From Todiramphus chloris collaris (taxonomy: Eukaryota; Chordata; Aves; Coraciiformes; Alcedinidae): DNA of 64,000 bases. The translations under genes were made by a program, and so were the position numbers. Below the pieces are notes generated by a model. The model made no database searches and was not told the origin of the DNA. It saw nothing but the letters and a program-made list of their open reading frames with translations. The DNA lies in the NCBI GenBank assembly GCA_025345505.1, contig JANVCC010000077.1:5929794-5993793 (forward strand), read 5' to 3'. Below are positions 49,475 to 60,621 of this stretch, piece by piece; position 1 is the first letter of the stretch; the number at the start of each line of letters is the position of its first letter.

Positions 49475-50200
49475 GCCTTTGCCCGGATCCTGAGAAACTA
49501 TTGGTGGGCGCCATCCCAATTAAAGCAGCCTGGGCCATACCAGCTTTGCATGGATTCTTTTCCAAAGCAAATTAGCTGCAGAACATTTGGTAGAAAGGAA
49601 CAAATCACCAAAAACTTAGCCCCATACAATGTTATCGTTTATGTTCAGTGCTAGTCTAGCGCTCAAGAGTGTTTCTTTTTGTTATACCTCTGTAAACCTG
49701 TTGGAAAAAAAAAGTTTCCTGCTTCCCATTTGGCCTATATATTCTAGAGGCACATTGTTCAGTGTTATCACCTTAAGAAGCAGTTAAGATTAAAGTGAGA
49801 TAGCACACATTTGAGTTTAGAAAACCAGCCAGAGAAGCTGTGCAACTTTTATGGTCTTCATCCAAAGTGCATTTAAGCGTGGGACTGTGTTTCAGAAAAT
49901 TGAATTAAAATGTAATTTTTCAACTGCTCTGTATTTTCATTTATATTCTTCATCCTCTAAATCTGTGCCATCATGTGTCTGTCTACTACTGGCCAGAGTT
50001 CTTGGGCCAGCCCTCAAGAATACGAAAATCAGAGAACTAAAAAGAGGAAGAGGATGCTTTGGCAAACTTATGTTTATTGGTTATGGGTAGTTGGCTATCG
50101 CTGTGGTACCCCTGGGGATTATCGCCCGCCAAAATCCAGAGCTCCGTTTCAGAGGGGATTATTTCAAGGAGCAGAGGCAATTACAAAGTAGTATAGCAGG
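49475..50200. other. Two small CpG-retaining blocks in unique DNA
   Basis: Around 49480-49515 (TGCCCGGATCC, GGGCGCCATCCC) and 50098-50147 (CTATCGCTGTGG, TTATCGCCCGCC, CTCCGTTTC) CpGs are clustered relative to the AT-rich surroundings. Plus frames at 49851-50090, 49973-50191 and 50091-50297 cross the second block; the last ends in a hydrophobic run (YLVVVVCLGITVL), but none is a recognised protein. Weakly suggests constraint. Confidence 0.22.
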
Positions 50201-50297
50201 CAGTGCTTTGCAGAATGATGCAATTTATTGGAAGTCCTACCTTGTGGTGGTTGTATGCCTGGGAATTACTGTACTTAGTCGTGTACAAGAAACCTAG

Positions 50298-52360
50298 GTA
50301 CTTAGAGAAAAGTACTGTTATTTGTCTACTAAAAAGACAGTTGTTACAATGCTTAACAATAGGACCATCAAATTAGTTCATGAAGGAAGAATTTTGAGGG
50401 GAGAGGGATTTGCATGCAGTGCAATGAACAGGGAAGGGAGACAAGAGGAAAAAAATCCTTTGGTTTTTTAACCTACACTTGATTGGTGCCTGTTTTAAGA
50501 AACAGTTGGGGTTTTTTTTCCTGCAATTGCTAAGATCTACTAGTCTTGTACAGAAATGTAAACAGGTAATATAATTGCACAGCTGACCAAAACTGGGAAA
50601 CTTTCATGCTCTGTGGGTGGCACTGTAGAAAGTTCTTGGTGGAGGACAGGCAACCAGTGAGACTCTGTGGCTTGAATAAAAGGAGTGAGGACAGGCACAG
50701 CTCAGCTCTGCACAGAGCTGGCTGGAGTAAGGCTAAGGGGGCCTGAATCAAGAAGATGAGCGGTGGAGAAAAGGCAGACGGGCTTGGACTGTGCTGTGTA
50801 GCTGATAATTAACATTTCTGAAGAAGTTAAGAAATGAGAGGTTGGGAATCGTTTGGTGTCTCTGTAGTTGTATTCTTCTGTATTGGTCAGATGCAGAATA
50901 TGGGCAAGAACTTAATGAAATTCTGCATTGCTGTGCTCGTAAACAGCTATTTCTACTTCTACAGTCCCTCTTCCTATGAGTTTCTTAAGACTGGATAATG
51001 AGATTCACTTTTATCTCAGGATCTTTAACGACTCCCAAAAGACCAGGAGCTTAGTTTTAAATCTCATCAGCAAAGCAGAGCAGCTTTCAGCAGTACAGTG
51101 CTTCCTGACAGCGTGGTGGAGCTTGCTGCAAAACTGGCTCAGGAAGAAAAAGGTTGCCAGCACTAGATCCAACACTGTTGCTTTTGGCAGGTCCTAGATA
51201 TTCAGCCTCTGTCTTCCACATACTGAGCTACGCCAGCATTGCATTGCTCTGTGTTGTGAGATGCCACCCATCCTGAGTCCAACTACCAGGTCAAGAATTA
51301 GCATGAATGCTGAGGTTTGAACTCTATCCTGTGAAGTCATTTTTGCACATACAAAATGAAGGTGTGGGAGTTTAGATATCATATTTTAAATAGTTGCTTG
51401 AAAATATGTATCTATTATTACCTCAGCTCCTTATGAAAACTGCATCAGCATTTTGCAGTGACTGACTATTCAGAAAGTTAGTGAATACAATAGTCACATG
51501 TCACAAGAAATCTCAAGGATGAACCAGGACCCAGAAACTCTGCTGAAAATTCCATTTTCTTACCCAAACACAGAGTAACTCCATTCTGATAAAAAGGTGC
51601 CATGGTCACCTCAGATGGTACATTGCCAGGGAAAAGCCATAAGGCCCCAGGCGCTTCCCTGTTGTGTTCAAATTAATTTCAGTGAATTCTCAATCCTACA
51701 TTTTCAGATATGAACAGTGCTTTTGATGATACAATTTTTGGGTGCTGAAACTGACCCTAGGAAAGAGAAGTCATGTTTTGAAAGGACAGATATTCATCTG
51801 ATAATGAAAATTAAGCCTTTTTTTACAGGACTGAGCCCTCAGAAACTCTGGCTCTCCACCTCACTGTTCTTGAAAATATGTCCTAATTCCTAGCAGCTCT
51901 TTTATTTGACACATATATACTTTACAGGTGACTGTATAGGATGGGATATTTTAAAACAAAGTCATCTGGCATATTTAAAATGGAAAGGAAGAGAGAAGGG
52001 AGGAGTGGAGCTCAGAAGCAATGAAATAACCTCAAAATTTGAGGTCAGATTATAAATGCAAAGTGTTAGCTTTTTTCCCCAAAAAGCTCATGAGTCCTTT
52101 TAGGACAGGAGGACTTAAACAGAAATTGAAAATTTCAGTAGAAATTGCTTTATCAACCCTTAGAACCATTAAAGTTCCTGAAAGCTCTACTTCTGAAATT
52201 ACAAGTTGATACTAAATGTATTTGTCCATAGAAGAGAGGAACTGAGAGCTGTGAAAGGAATTTTGTTTCTTCCTCTCTGCTGGTAATGAGCAGTACCAAA
52301 ATGATCATTGCAAGTCTAATTGTCTGAAAAAACCTGACACCCAACCATGCAAGGTGGGGA
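50298..52360. other. Non-coding stretch, nothing identified
   Basis: Short antisense frames (50530-50751, 51194-51382, 52153-52344) and a plus frame (50976-51197) lack domains. No transposon or simple repeat of note was recognised. Confidence 0.4.
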
Positions 52361-52450
52361 TGTCCATCCTCAGGGTGAGGGTGAGCTCACAAACATGGTG
52401 GTGAGAGACACCTCAGAGCATGATACACCTTGTTTTCCACCTGAAAGTGT

Positions 52451-52485
52451 GCCCCATCTGCTTGCTACCCCTCCTCAGATGGGGC
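52451..52485. repeat. Perfect 10-bp GC-rich inverted repeat, 15-nt loop
   Basis: GCCCCATCTG (52451-52460) and CAGATGGGGC (52476-52485) are exact reverse complements across 15 bases. CAGATG is also an E-box, so the two arms place identical E-boxes in mirror orientation. It lies in a moderately GC-rich segment (about 52360-52890). Confidence 0.85.
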
Positions 52486-52967
52486 AGGCTCAGTTGCTGT
52501 GACAGGACCCTCACAAACCTGTCAACAGGAATGGGATGGGTTAAACACCTTGACTAGGTCATTTAGTAAGACGTTAGGGTGCACCCACCCAAGCAAGAGC
52601 AGACAGTAACCTGACTTCCCTCACCTCCTGCGTGAGGTCGGTCCTGCTGAGGCCCAAGGCAGATTCCTCTTGTCTTTCCCATGCTAGCAGCACAGCTTTG
52701 TTCTTCCTCGTTGTCCAGGCTTTCCTTCCCTTCCCTAAAACTCAAAGGCTGCCATGTCTGAGTCTCAAGCATTCATCTTGGTGTGGCAACCCAAAGGTTG
52801 CACCCACACTCGCACACCTTCACTGCGTGGTGGGTGTCAAGTGCCAGACCAGCCGACTGCCTGACCCTGCATCTTGCTTCCTGTCAAACCTGTGACCCTT
52901 GTTAGGAAAGCTGAATGCTCCCAGAAAGTACCACTGGGCCAACAAATCAGTTGTAAGAGCCTATTGA
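52486..52967. other. Moderately GC-rich unique stretch
   Basis: Composition is richer in G and C than the flanks, and overlapping antisense frames (52563-52772, 52632-52895) arise without domains. A 6-bp stem GCAACC/GGTTGC with a CAAA loop lies at about 52785-52800. No transposon was recognised. Confidence 0.4.
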
Positions 52968-53195
52968 TCTGTTACATTTGTTTTCAACGCACTAAAAGGA
53001 GATTCTTTTGTTCCAGGACTGGCACCAGGCTCTTGCAGGTTCAGCGTGTCTCCGGACGCCGTGAGCAGGCGCCTCACCGCTGAGTCCGCAGAATATTTGC
53101 TTATTATAGGAGGAACTGAAAGAACCTGGAATTCACTAGTGACCTCTTACTTCTTGAATGACTGTTTCCCCCCTTTCCTTTTGTTTCTGTTTTAA
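52968..53195 (+). other. Start-less open frame over a CpG cluster; possible exon or conserved element
   Basis: After TGA at 52965-52967 the plus strand stays open for 75 codons to TAA at 53193-53195, with no ATG. The middle reads SVSPDAVSRRLTAESAEYLL. Six CpGs lie within 53044-53087. Splice-like borders exist: TTTTGTTCCAG ending at 53016 and GTGAGC at 53061-53066, enclosing 44 bp. No protein family is recognised. It could be an exon, a CpG-retaining conserved noncoding element joined to the block that follows, or chance. Confidence 0.2.
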
Positions 53196-53830
53196 TCGCT
53201 GCATTACAAACACAATTTAAAAGCCCCTTGCAGATGCAGGATAGGGTAACACAAGCACACAACAATCAGCATTTATCAAGTTAAAATGCCTGCGCCGTTT
53301 ACACTAAGTGGTCGGGGGTTGCTGCACTAGGTTCCTTTTTAAATCAAACTTGGAATAATTAAACGGCCATAGCAGTAATGCGAATGCAGATTTTTACACA
53401 TCCAATAATCAAAGGGAGGAAGAAGCAGTCTGAAGCTGTTTTGGTTTTAATCACATTTGATTTTTATTTTAAATGAAAGCACAAAGGTAGTTTTTTTGCT
53501 GCTCTACCTGTGACTCCTTAAATCATGGTAAACGTGCATTATGATCTTCTTAAAAGAATAAGAACATTCCTTGTTAATTAATTTATACAGCTGTCAGTAC
53601 AGCTTTCTATGTTATTCATACTCTAAGTGTTTGACTGCCATAGATTTTCTAGCAGTTCCTGGCAAAGCTCCAGTGAAAGCCTGGGATTTATTAGACTGAC
53701 TTGGTGCAAAGTCTATTGATTGTGGCCTCGAGGGTAATAACTAAATAGAGCTGGAGCAACAAGTCAATAACACCATTGTTGCTACAGACTCCATTCACTT
53801 GAGGAGTTAGATTGTTTTACAGTGGCAAAG
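53196..53830. other. Candidate conserved noncoding element (strong texture)
   Basis: A long unique block, free of repeats and long frames, packed with HD, POU, SOX and FOX-like words: TGCATTACAAACACAATTTAA near 53201, GGAATAATTAAACGGCC (53352-53368), AGTAATGCGAATGCAG near 53373, CTTGTTAATTAATTTATAC (53570-53588), CAATAACACCATTGTTGC (53765-53782). CpGs are kept in several of them (CTGCGCCGTTTAC, GTCGGGGG, AACGGCC, CTCGAGG). The texture strongly resembles a deeply conserved developmental enhancer, but conservation is untested. Confidence 0.38.
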
Positions 53831-55160
53831 AGTAATCATGAGCAGATCAGCATGTTCAACAGGCTCTGTACCATGTTAGTGCTGGGGACTGTTCTAAAGC
53901 TTTCAGCAGGAGCATGGGTGAAGCGAGGTGGGGTGCAGGGATTAAGAACACTGTAAACTCCTTCATTAGGACTAAAAGATTTCAGCATTAGCTTTATCAT
54001 CTTGCAACATGGAGTCCCATGCCTATATTGGTCCAAACTGGTGTTAAAATCCTCTGCCCATCAATCCATAATGGTGGTATAAAAACCTGATTGGAATTTT
54101 GGATGGGGCTGTAGGTGTGGTGTGTGTGCATGCGTGGATGCGTGTCGGGCTGCCTTAGCATTAAATAATATTTTAGCTAACACAAACTTCACTTGTGTGC
54201 AGTAATATTTCCTGGTAATGGCTAGAAAGAGACTCCTATTTTCTTAAATTCAAAATGAGGAAATGCTTTTGTTTATTGCTTCTCTAATCCTCCCATGTGT
54301 TTATTTACTTTCAGAATTCTTTTCTTTTGTGGAAATATATACAAACCTACTAGAGGAGAGATGTTTATTTCCTGAGAGTTTACCATTTATTTGACAGCCT
54401 TTGACAACTCGTGTTGTATTAAGAGCAGATCATTTTGAAAAGTCAAAATTGTGAGGATGGGAGTTTCAAAACCAGAACTGGTTGATTTTGCACACTTTCT
54501 TGTATCCAACTCCAGGAGTTGCCATTACAGCCTCTGCAGAAATACCGAGTAATTAGAATTATTTTCTTCCTAACAACAGTTAGTAGCAGTCTACTCCTTT
54601 AAACACGAAAGATGGCACAGAAAGTAATAATAAGAACCACATAATATTTTAAAAAGGCAGATGTAATTATGCTTTGTAAAACAAACTGAGTGTTCAAGCA
54701 GTAGGCTTTTGTGTTTTCAACAGTTCCACAGACTCTTCCTCGCTTTACCTATTTCTTCTTGGAAGTCAAGTTCTCCTTTTTATGAATAATGTTTCTAACC
54801 CCACATTTTCAAATACAGTAGGAAAGAGCAAAACTGTCTGAGTCTGCAGTCATCTTAAAGCACCTACACTTTAGACACAAAAATTTCAGTAGAGGGGTTG
54901 ATTCTTGAATGGGTGGTGACTCTGACATCTAATGACAGTTGATTAATAATTTATCCATCCTTTTTTTTTTTCACCATTTCTCTTGCTATATTACAGCTTA
55001 TACTATTTAAAGCACAAAAAGGGGTGGAACTAGAAAGGAAATCCTGCAGACAAATATTGAGGAGGGTACTGGGCTTCCATTAGCTATGGTCAGTCAATTG
55101 TATGTTGCAGTCAGCATGTGCCAGAGCAGATCTCTGAGCAGGAGAGATGCAAACGTGGTG
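53831..55160. other. Non-coding stretch with a GT-rich and a T11 run
   Basis: GTGTGGTGTGTGTGCATGCG lies at about 54115-54134 and T11 at 54961-54971. The minus frame 53836-54036 is short and unrecognised. No transposon was identified. Confidence 0.4.
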
Positions 55161-55171
55161 AATGTGTCCCG

Positions 55172-55191
55172 TCCCTTCCCTTCCCTTCCCT
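55172..55191. repeat. (TCCCT)n microsatellite
   Basis: About four units of TCCCT (TCCCTTCCCTTCCCTTCCCT), an avian-typical pyrimidine pentamer repeat. Length is likely polymorphic. Confidence 0.9.
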
Positions 55192-56650
55192 CTTTTTCTG
55201 TAGGTAAGTAGAGAGCAAGCTTGTAGTGCGTGCTCAGAAGCTCATTTAAAACTTTCAGAGGAGTTAACTGAATTTAAACAACTCTCAGGAATCTCTTTAC
55301 CCCCAGGCCTCAGACTTAGCCTCCCATGGAAATAAATATATTGGATGGCTCAAATCTGTATTCTGTCAGGATATTTTAATGAGAGGTCAGTAAGTACCAT
55401 ATATTTGGAAACAAACAAGCCAAAGCCGGACCATTTCTTTATGACTTCCACAGAGTCAGAAAAGTAGCTTTCTGGCAGATGCTTTTGCTTTGAATGAAGA
55501 AATTATATCTGCTCTGCTTAGATTCAGTTCTGTGATCCGAGCAATTTTTGACACATCAAACCAGACTAAAACTTAATTAACTGTGGCATAGGAAGTAAAT
55601 ATGTAAAAGAGTTTTTGCGGAAGTCTTAACACTTTATCATTAGAAAGACCAACGCTGATTTTCCTGGCTGATTGCAGTGTGATGTGCTGCCTCTACAGTG
55701 ATGAGATATGTATTGGAAACGCTGCTTGTGCCCTACTTCCAGTAAGAAGAGAGACTGGTAAAAGGAAAAATTCTTTCCCAAAATGTGAAGGTTGACATTT
55801 CTTTTGAGTAGTGTTCTTGTAGTGTGAACAGTAGATTTACAGAAATTGGAGACCAAACAGTCAAAGTATTCCTCTCCCCCTCTTCCTTTCTCCCCTTCTT
55901 TTTTTAAGTGTCTTAATCAATCAAAATCAACATAAATGAATAATGGAGGCAGATAAAATGTGAAGAGACAATAGCAGTGTTGTTTAGAATTGATGGCCAT
56001 AAATCTATTCTATCCTAAGAGACTGCATGAAGTAAATACCTGCTCTTGCCACCATTTAGCCCATGATTCTGAACATGATTTAAGCAAGTGCTGTTGTCCC
56101 GTTGAAGCTCCAGCCCACTAATGCTCACTTCATTTTAGAGCACCAGGGCTGCAATGAGGGAGAGGGACTTGGAGAGTGAAGGTTTGGAGTGACAGGGGGG
56201 GATTCCCCTCTCCTCCTTCATTTGTTAATTTGGGATGACAGAAACAGAAATGGTGTTCTATTGAGCGGGTCAAAGGCTTTTTTTAGAACCAGCAGAAAAT
56301 AAGGAAGCTGGTGCAAAAGGAGGTACAGAGTGCATTGTTTAAAATCATTAAAATTTGGGACTAGCTGAGGTTTTCTCTGTAAGAAAAAAGGGGAAGCACA
56401 TCTTGATTGGCACTGCAGAGTCATGCACAAGGCTGGAGAGGCCCAACAGAAAGCAAAGCCAAGAGGATTATGTGCCTTGATTTCAGAGGGCATGATTTAT
56501 GGTGTGGATTTTGAGTCCTGACATTTTGATTCAGATACGATAGAGCTGAAGTCTCATGAGCTGCTCTTGTAGGAATTTGACACAGAGGAGCAAGACCCTC
56601 AGTTGCTCTTTCTACCATTTTGAAATGCCAGATCTCAAATGGAAACTTTT
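55192..56650. other. Non-coding stretch, nothing identified
   Basis: Frames 55626-55856, 56218-56493 and 56421-56732 (minus) lack recognisable domains. A pyrimidine-rich run lies near 55871-55906. No transposon wording was recognised. Confidence 0.4.
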
Positions 56651-56669
56651 CTTCCTTCCTTCCTTCCCT
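56651..56669. repeat. (CTTC)n microsatellite
   Basis: About four CTTC units followed by CCTCCC. Short and simple. Confidence 0.85.
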
Positions 56670-56955
56670 CCCATTAGAGGTCCTTCCAGTTTTGGATGCC
56701 TTTTGGAAGTGAGCCTGTGGGAGCGAGTGCAAATAAGATCCTTAGGCTCAGGCTTACAAATTCAGGAGGTTTAAAGTTGCTTGTTTTATTTTTGGTTCTT
56801 CTGTAATTGTAGTTTGTTTGGCAGAGCATGCCAGATACGGATCGCTTGCTCAGGGCTCATTAGCACTGACAGCATTCCAGCTACATTAGAATCTGTGAAT
56901 GTATCTACCTCAGCTGTATTCTCATGCCTTTTATGATTTTCATTCTTCCTGAATG

Positions 56956-57003
56956 GAAAAAAAAAAACCAAAAAAAACCAACACCAAACAACACAAATAA
57001 CCA
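56956..57003. repeat. A-rich low-complexity tract with CCAA units
   Basis: A 12-A run at about 56957-56968 is followed by repeated CCAAAA and CAACA-type words to about 57001. It could be the decayed tail of an old retroposed sequence, but nothing recognisable precedes it. Confidence 0.8.
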
Positions 57004-58910
57004 AGTACCTGGCAGGAAGGATTGATGACCTTTACTGATCGTACTGGGGAACGCTCTTTAAAATCAAAATCTGAACGAGCAGAACTCTGGCAGCACTGCA
57101 CCTCGCTGTAGGGGCTTGAAGGTGCCACTTCTGTTGTGAAAACTGTTTATTTAGTAGTTAGTGCCTTGACTTTTCTGTCTTTGTACATCTGAAAGATGAT
57201 CTCTTGCAAAGGATGAACCCTTAGCCTTAACAAAGTAGTGATCCCTCTTTAACATTTACTTAATTGAAGCTTAGAAGGAAAAAATATAGTGTAGTATTTT
57301 AAGAGTGACTGTGTAGCACCTTTCCAAGTTTGCATGCCTGTCAACGGGATGTCATCCTGTAAGTGTGAATGAATGACTCTATTTCCAGTTCCAGTTTCCA
57401 TTCCTAAGCAAAAATAGCACCAAATACACTATACTTCCAGAATAGTTTTTTTCACTTTATAATTCACACCACAAGAAAAAGTAATCTATGGTTATTTCAT
57501 CATTAAAACTGTTCTATATGTCCAGTACCAAGTGAAAACTATTAAAAAGAGAAGATGCTGCTTCAAATGACTGAATAAAATCACAAGAAATAATTTCCAT
57601 TCTGTTCTAAGTGAGCAGACTGTATTTTGTAAGGATACCAGTTATATTTAGCATTCCTCAAGGCTTCCATTGTTGGGCTTTTTTTCCACAACCAGCAGGA
57701 AGCACTAAAGCTTTAAGCATCCTGTCATGATGCTGATGTTTTGTCAGAGAAAAGATGTGTTCCTCAGCTGTTGCAGTTACTTCAGCATTTGTGCCTTTTC
57801 AGATGACACTTGGCCAACTTTTTAGAATTGCCTAAGTCCCATGGGCAGAGTGATGAGGGCTGAGATTTTTATGGGCCTTGAAGTATCTAAATCATAGCAT
57901 GGGCTGTCTAACTACCTCCAAAGATCTGATTCTTGGATCTGATTCATTTAGACTAGGAGACTCAAAGTCCTAATTATCTGACCTATTCCTTACTATAGCA
58001 TTTGGGCATCTTTTTTTTTTGTGGCTAACACAAATCATTTCTAAAGAGTTAGCAGAATATTATAATGGTGTTCATGAGGGGTAGATATATGGTAGAAAGC
58101 AATAACCAGCATTATAAATAACTGCTTGATCTGTAGGTTTCTAAAATAGCCTCTTAAATTTTATTAACTGTCTCAATATATGTTTAATCATCTAAATCCT
58201 TTATAAACTATTTGTAAATGCACCCGTGACGTAAGGCACGACTAGTTTGTCTTTTATGAAACATGACAGTTCTACTGAGGAAATGGAGCAGTATTTCTGC
58301 AGTATAGTCAATGTAATTGAGAAGGTAAACTTGGTGTTCTAGATTTTAATTGCGGAAAGTGAAATACTTTCCCTTTCTGAATTGCCTTGTGCAAGTTTAT
58401 TGTGTAATGGTGATACGAAGTAGCTACGCTCTTCCTCAGAACAAAGCAGGCAAAGGAAGGTAAAAGGAAGGAGAGTTATAAAGGAGTTAAAACATGAAAA
58501 TGGATTGACTTCAGAATGGTTTGGTTTTCAGTTCTGTGGTACAAAACCATCAGCAGCAACAGCAGGGTCTTCTGCTTCCAAAAATACTCACTTTTGTGTC
58601 TATGCTACCTCCAGCTGCTTTCATGGGCTCTTCTGTTCTCCAGTCAATGTCTTGAAATGGAATTGATCCAGGGCAAAATAGCTCTCGTCTCCCACCCTCT
58701 TCCTCTTTCTTTTTCTTTTTTTAACCTGGATCAATTGCTTGATCTGATTCATCACATGGACCCACAAGCTGTTGAATCAGCACAACTGAGGCTGGCATTC
58801 TGCAACATGGTGGCAGATATGAACACCAAGAGGAGACAGGAGCAGGGGGAGGAAAGAACAGACCTGAGCATGATTCCTAAAATTAGTACTGCTGCTGGAT
58901 GCTTTGCATC
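57004..58910. other. Non-coding stretch, no gene identified
   Basis: AT-rich unique DNA. The plus frame 58516-58968 (150 codons) has a Ser- and Leu-rich start and no domain, and its 3' end runs into the MIR relic at 58915, which argues against a real gene. T10 lies near 58011-58020. Confidence 0.45.
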
Positions 58911-58914
58911 TTGG

Positions 58915-59070
58915 AAACATGTCCTTGGCTTGAGTACAGAGCTTGGAGTCAGAACATTTAAACTATAAACTACCTTCTAGCCTTTGACACCCTCAAACTT
59001 TAGTTTTGCTGTCTGCTAAGTGGGAATAACACTAGTTAGCTCAGTGATGTGAAGATTTACTAATGATTGT
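58915..59070 (+). mobile_element. MIR-type SINE relic (plus strand)
   Basis: In order the segment carries 'cttggagtcagaac' (head), a degenerate 'actaccttctagcctttgacaccctc' ('acttactagctgtgtgacctt'), 'aaactttagttttgctgtctgctaagtgggaataac' (from 'cctcagtttcctcatctgtaaaatggggataat') and 'gctcagtgatgtgaagatttactaatga' (from 'cctcatagggttgttgtgaggattaaatga'). The order and spacing match MIR over about 150 bp. Confidence 0.65.
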
Positions 59071-59291
59071 TCACCCAATTAGCAAGTGAAAAAAAGAGGA
59101 AAGACTGGTGTTTACACTCCTGCATTTTGCTGAAATTGTTCTCTCCTGCTGATGAACTACATTTCATTTGTAGTAAAACATTTGGTTTCGACTGTGTTCC
59201 TCCTATCAGAAATATGTTGCTAGAGCAAAGACAGGCCCCTGTTTTTGTAACCTAAGTATCTCTATTTTTAGTTTTAAGATGTTGGCTGCAT

Positions 59292-59348
59292 ATCTCTCTC
59301 TCTCTCTTTTTTTTTTTTTTTTTTTTTTAATTATGTATATATATATTT
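59292..59348. repeat. (CT)n, T22 and (TA)n compound simple repeat
   Basis: About seven CT units (59293-59306) run into 22 T (59307-59328), then AATTATG and a short (TA)n to about 59348. It is the longest homopolymer in the window and a likely site of length variation and assembly error. Confidence 0.93.
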
Positions 59349-59915
59349 ATAGCTCTTGCTATTGGAAGAGAATTTCCTGCAAACAGATCCATTTCTGAGG
59401 AGCTCTGCTGTGACACAGAGTCCCATGTGTTCCACCGAGAGAGCGCTCCAGAATAAATGTCTGCTCTGGTTGTAGGATCAGCCTGGCAAACTGTGTACTT
59501 TATATTGCCTTCAGCACATACTAAATTTGCATGAGCAGGAGGTATTAGCAACTGGGCATCCGATACTTGGCAATGTCGCATCTAAAGACGTGAGTGACAG
59601 GAGAGATGCGGCCCCAGCCCCAGTGTCCTACTGAGTCGTTTCCTCTTTGGATAATTACATTCTCAGTTTTCTCTGCAGTTTTAACTGGGGGTGGGGGGAA
59701 GTATCTGTCTTTGCACCCTCATTTAAAGAGGTGAGTCTTGTAACCGTGCACCATTAAACAGCTGCCACATCTCACCCAGAAGTAGGTGAAAGGACTTTTT
59801 ACATTATATTCATCTCTGGTTTGCATTCTGAGCTGTGCGAATCCACAGCAATGCTACGTGGGTATCTGAAAGCAGGATTTGACCTGTTTGAACCTGGGTT
59901 CTGGTTCATGTGCAG
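59349..59915. other. Unique stretch, nothing identified
   Basis: The minus frame 59327-59581 shows no domain. CpGs cluster loosely near 59437-59450 (CACCGAGAGAGCGC) and 59605-59612. No transposon was recognised before the repeat copy that follows. Confidence 0.35.
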
Positions 59916-59920
59916 TAAGC

Positions 59921-59993
59921 AGCACTTGCTCACATAGTTTCAGGGTCTTCAACAGGACTACTGGTGTGTGTAAGGACTGCAGAATCAGGCCCC
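59921..59993 (+). repeat. Ancient sauropsid dispersed repeat, copy B (tentative)
   Basis: 'agcacttgctcacatag', 'aacaggactactggtgtgtgtaagg' and GACTGCAGAATCAGGCCCC follow an old repeat remembered as 'actcacatgagtagt...aatgggactactcatgtgtgtaaggattgcaggatcaggccc'. It is in opposite orientation to copy A (25181-25255) and shares GCAGAATCAGG (59979-59989) with copy C (62249-62259). The family name is unknown to me. Confidence 0.45.
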
Positions 59994-60279
59994 TAAGGAT
60001 CCTTAGGAATGAAAAGTAGCCTGTAACTGTAAGGTATTATTACGATGACTACTCTGGAGAACACAGAGGTATTGAAGTTGGCAAAATAAATTATGGAGTT
60101 AAAGGTATAAGTAAACCAAGAAGCGACTGATGTTTTTTGCATAGTAATAATCTTCATAATCACTTCATTTGCACAGTTATTTCATTTTAAACTTTAGGCA
60201 CAGTTTTGAAGCACAATTCAGTGGAGATTTTTGCTGTAATCTATAAACTTTAATGAAAGCTAATTGGAGGACAAATTTT

Positions 60280-60290
60280 AATCTAATTAA
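60280..60290. promoter_or_regulatory. Paired-class homeodomain dimer site (P3 palindrome)
   Basis: TAATCTAATTA fits the P3 consensus TAATYNRATTA exactly (Y=C, N=T, R=A). Paired-class homeodomains (PAX, PRRX, ALX, OTX/PITX-related families) bind such sites cooperatively as dimers. The site is extended to a palindrome by flanking AT pairs (60275-60293). Occupancy cannot be judged from sequence. Confidence 0.5.
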
Positions 60291-60613
60291 AATGTGACTA
60301 CATAAAGCAGAAAGGATGAATGAAGCTAAATGCTCTATGGGGCACAGTTTTCAAACAATGATTATCCTGAATACTAAGTCAAATGAAGCTTTTGTAAAAT
60401 GATGATCATGAACATTGCCAGCGACAGAACAACCTTGAAAAACTGCAAACGAAAGTTTTAATGTGCTTAGTTTAAAAAGTGGACATTCAACTCACAACCA
60501 TGTAAGGACTTTTTAAAAGGAAAATAAAAAGCAACAGACACAGTCTCATCTAAAAACATAACAAGTAAATTAGCCAAAGGTGTACATTCCATCTAAGTTC
60601 TCATGATCAGCAG

Positions 60614-60621
60614 ATGCAAAT
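60614..60621 (+). promoter_or_regulatory. Octamer (POU) site
   Basis: ATGCAAAT is a perfect octamer for POU-family factors, followed about 50-80 bp later by a SOX-like AACAATAAA and a second octamer-like TTATGCATTGCAT. Single octamers are common by chance; the local grouping is what makes it worth noting. Confidence 0.35.

Noticed and set aside
50091..50297. 68-codon plus frame ending in a hydrophobic run
   Set aside because: No acceptor-like tract at its start, no recognised family, and it overlaps two other open frames.
57925..58000. Possible further MIR fragment ('gactaggagactcaaagtcctaatt')
   Set aside because: Only a short head-like stretch fits, and the CORE that should follow is absent.
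58516..58968. 150-codon plus-strand frame
   Set aside because: Its end runs into a MIR relic (from about 58915) and its translation shows no domain.
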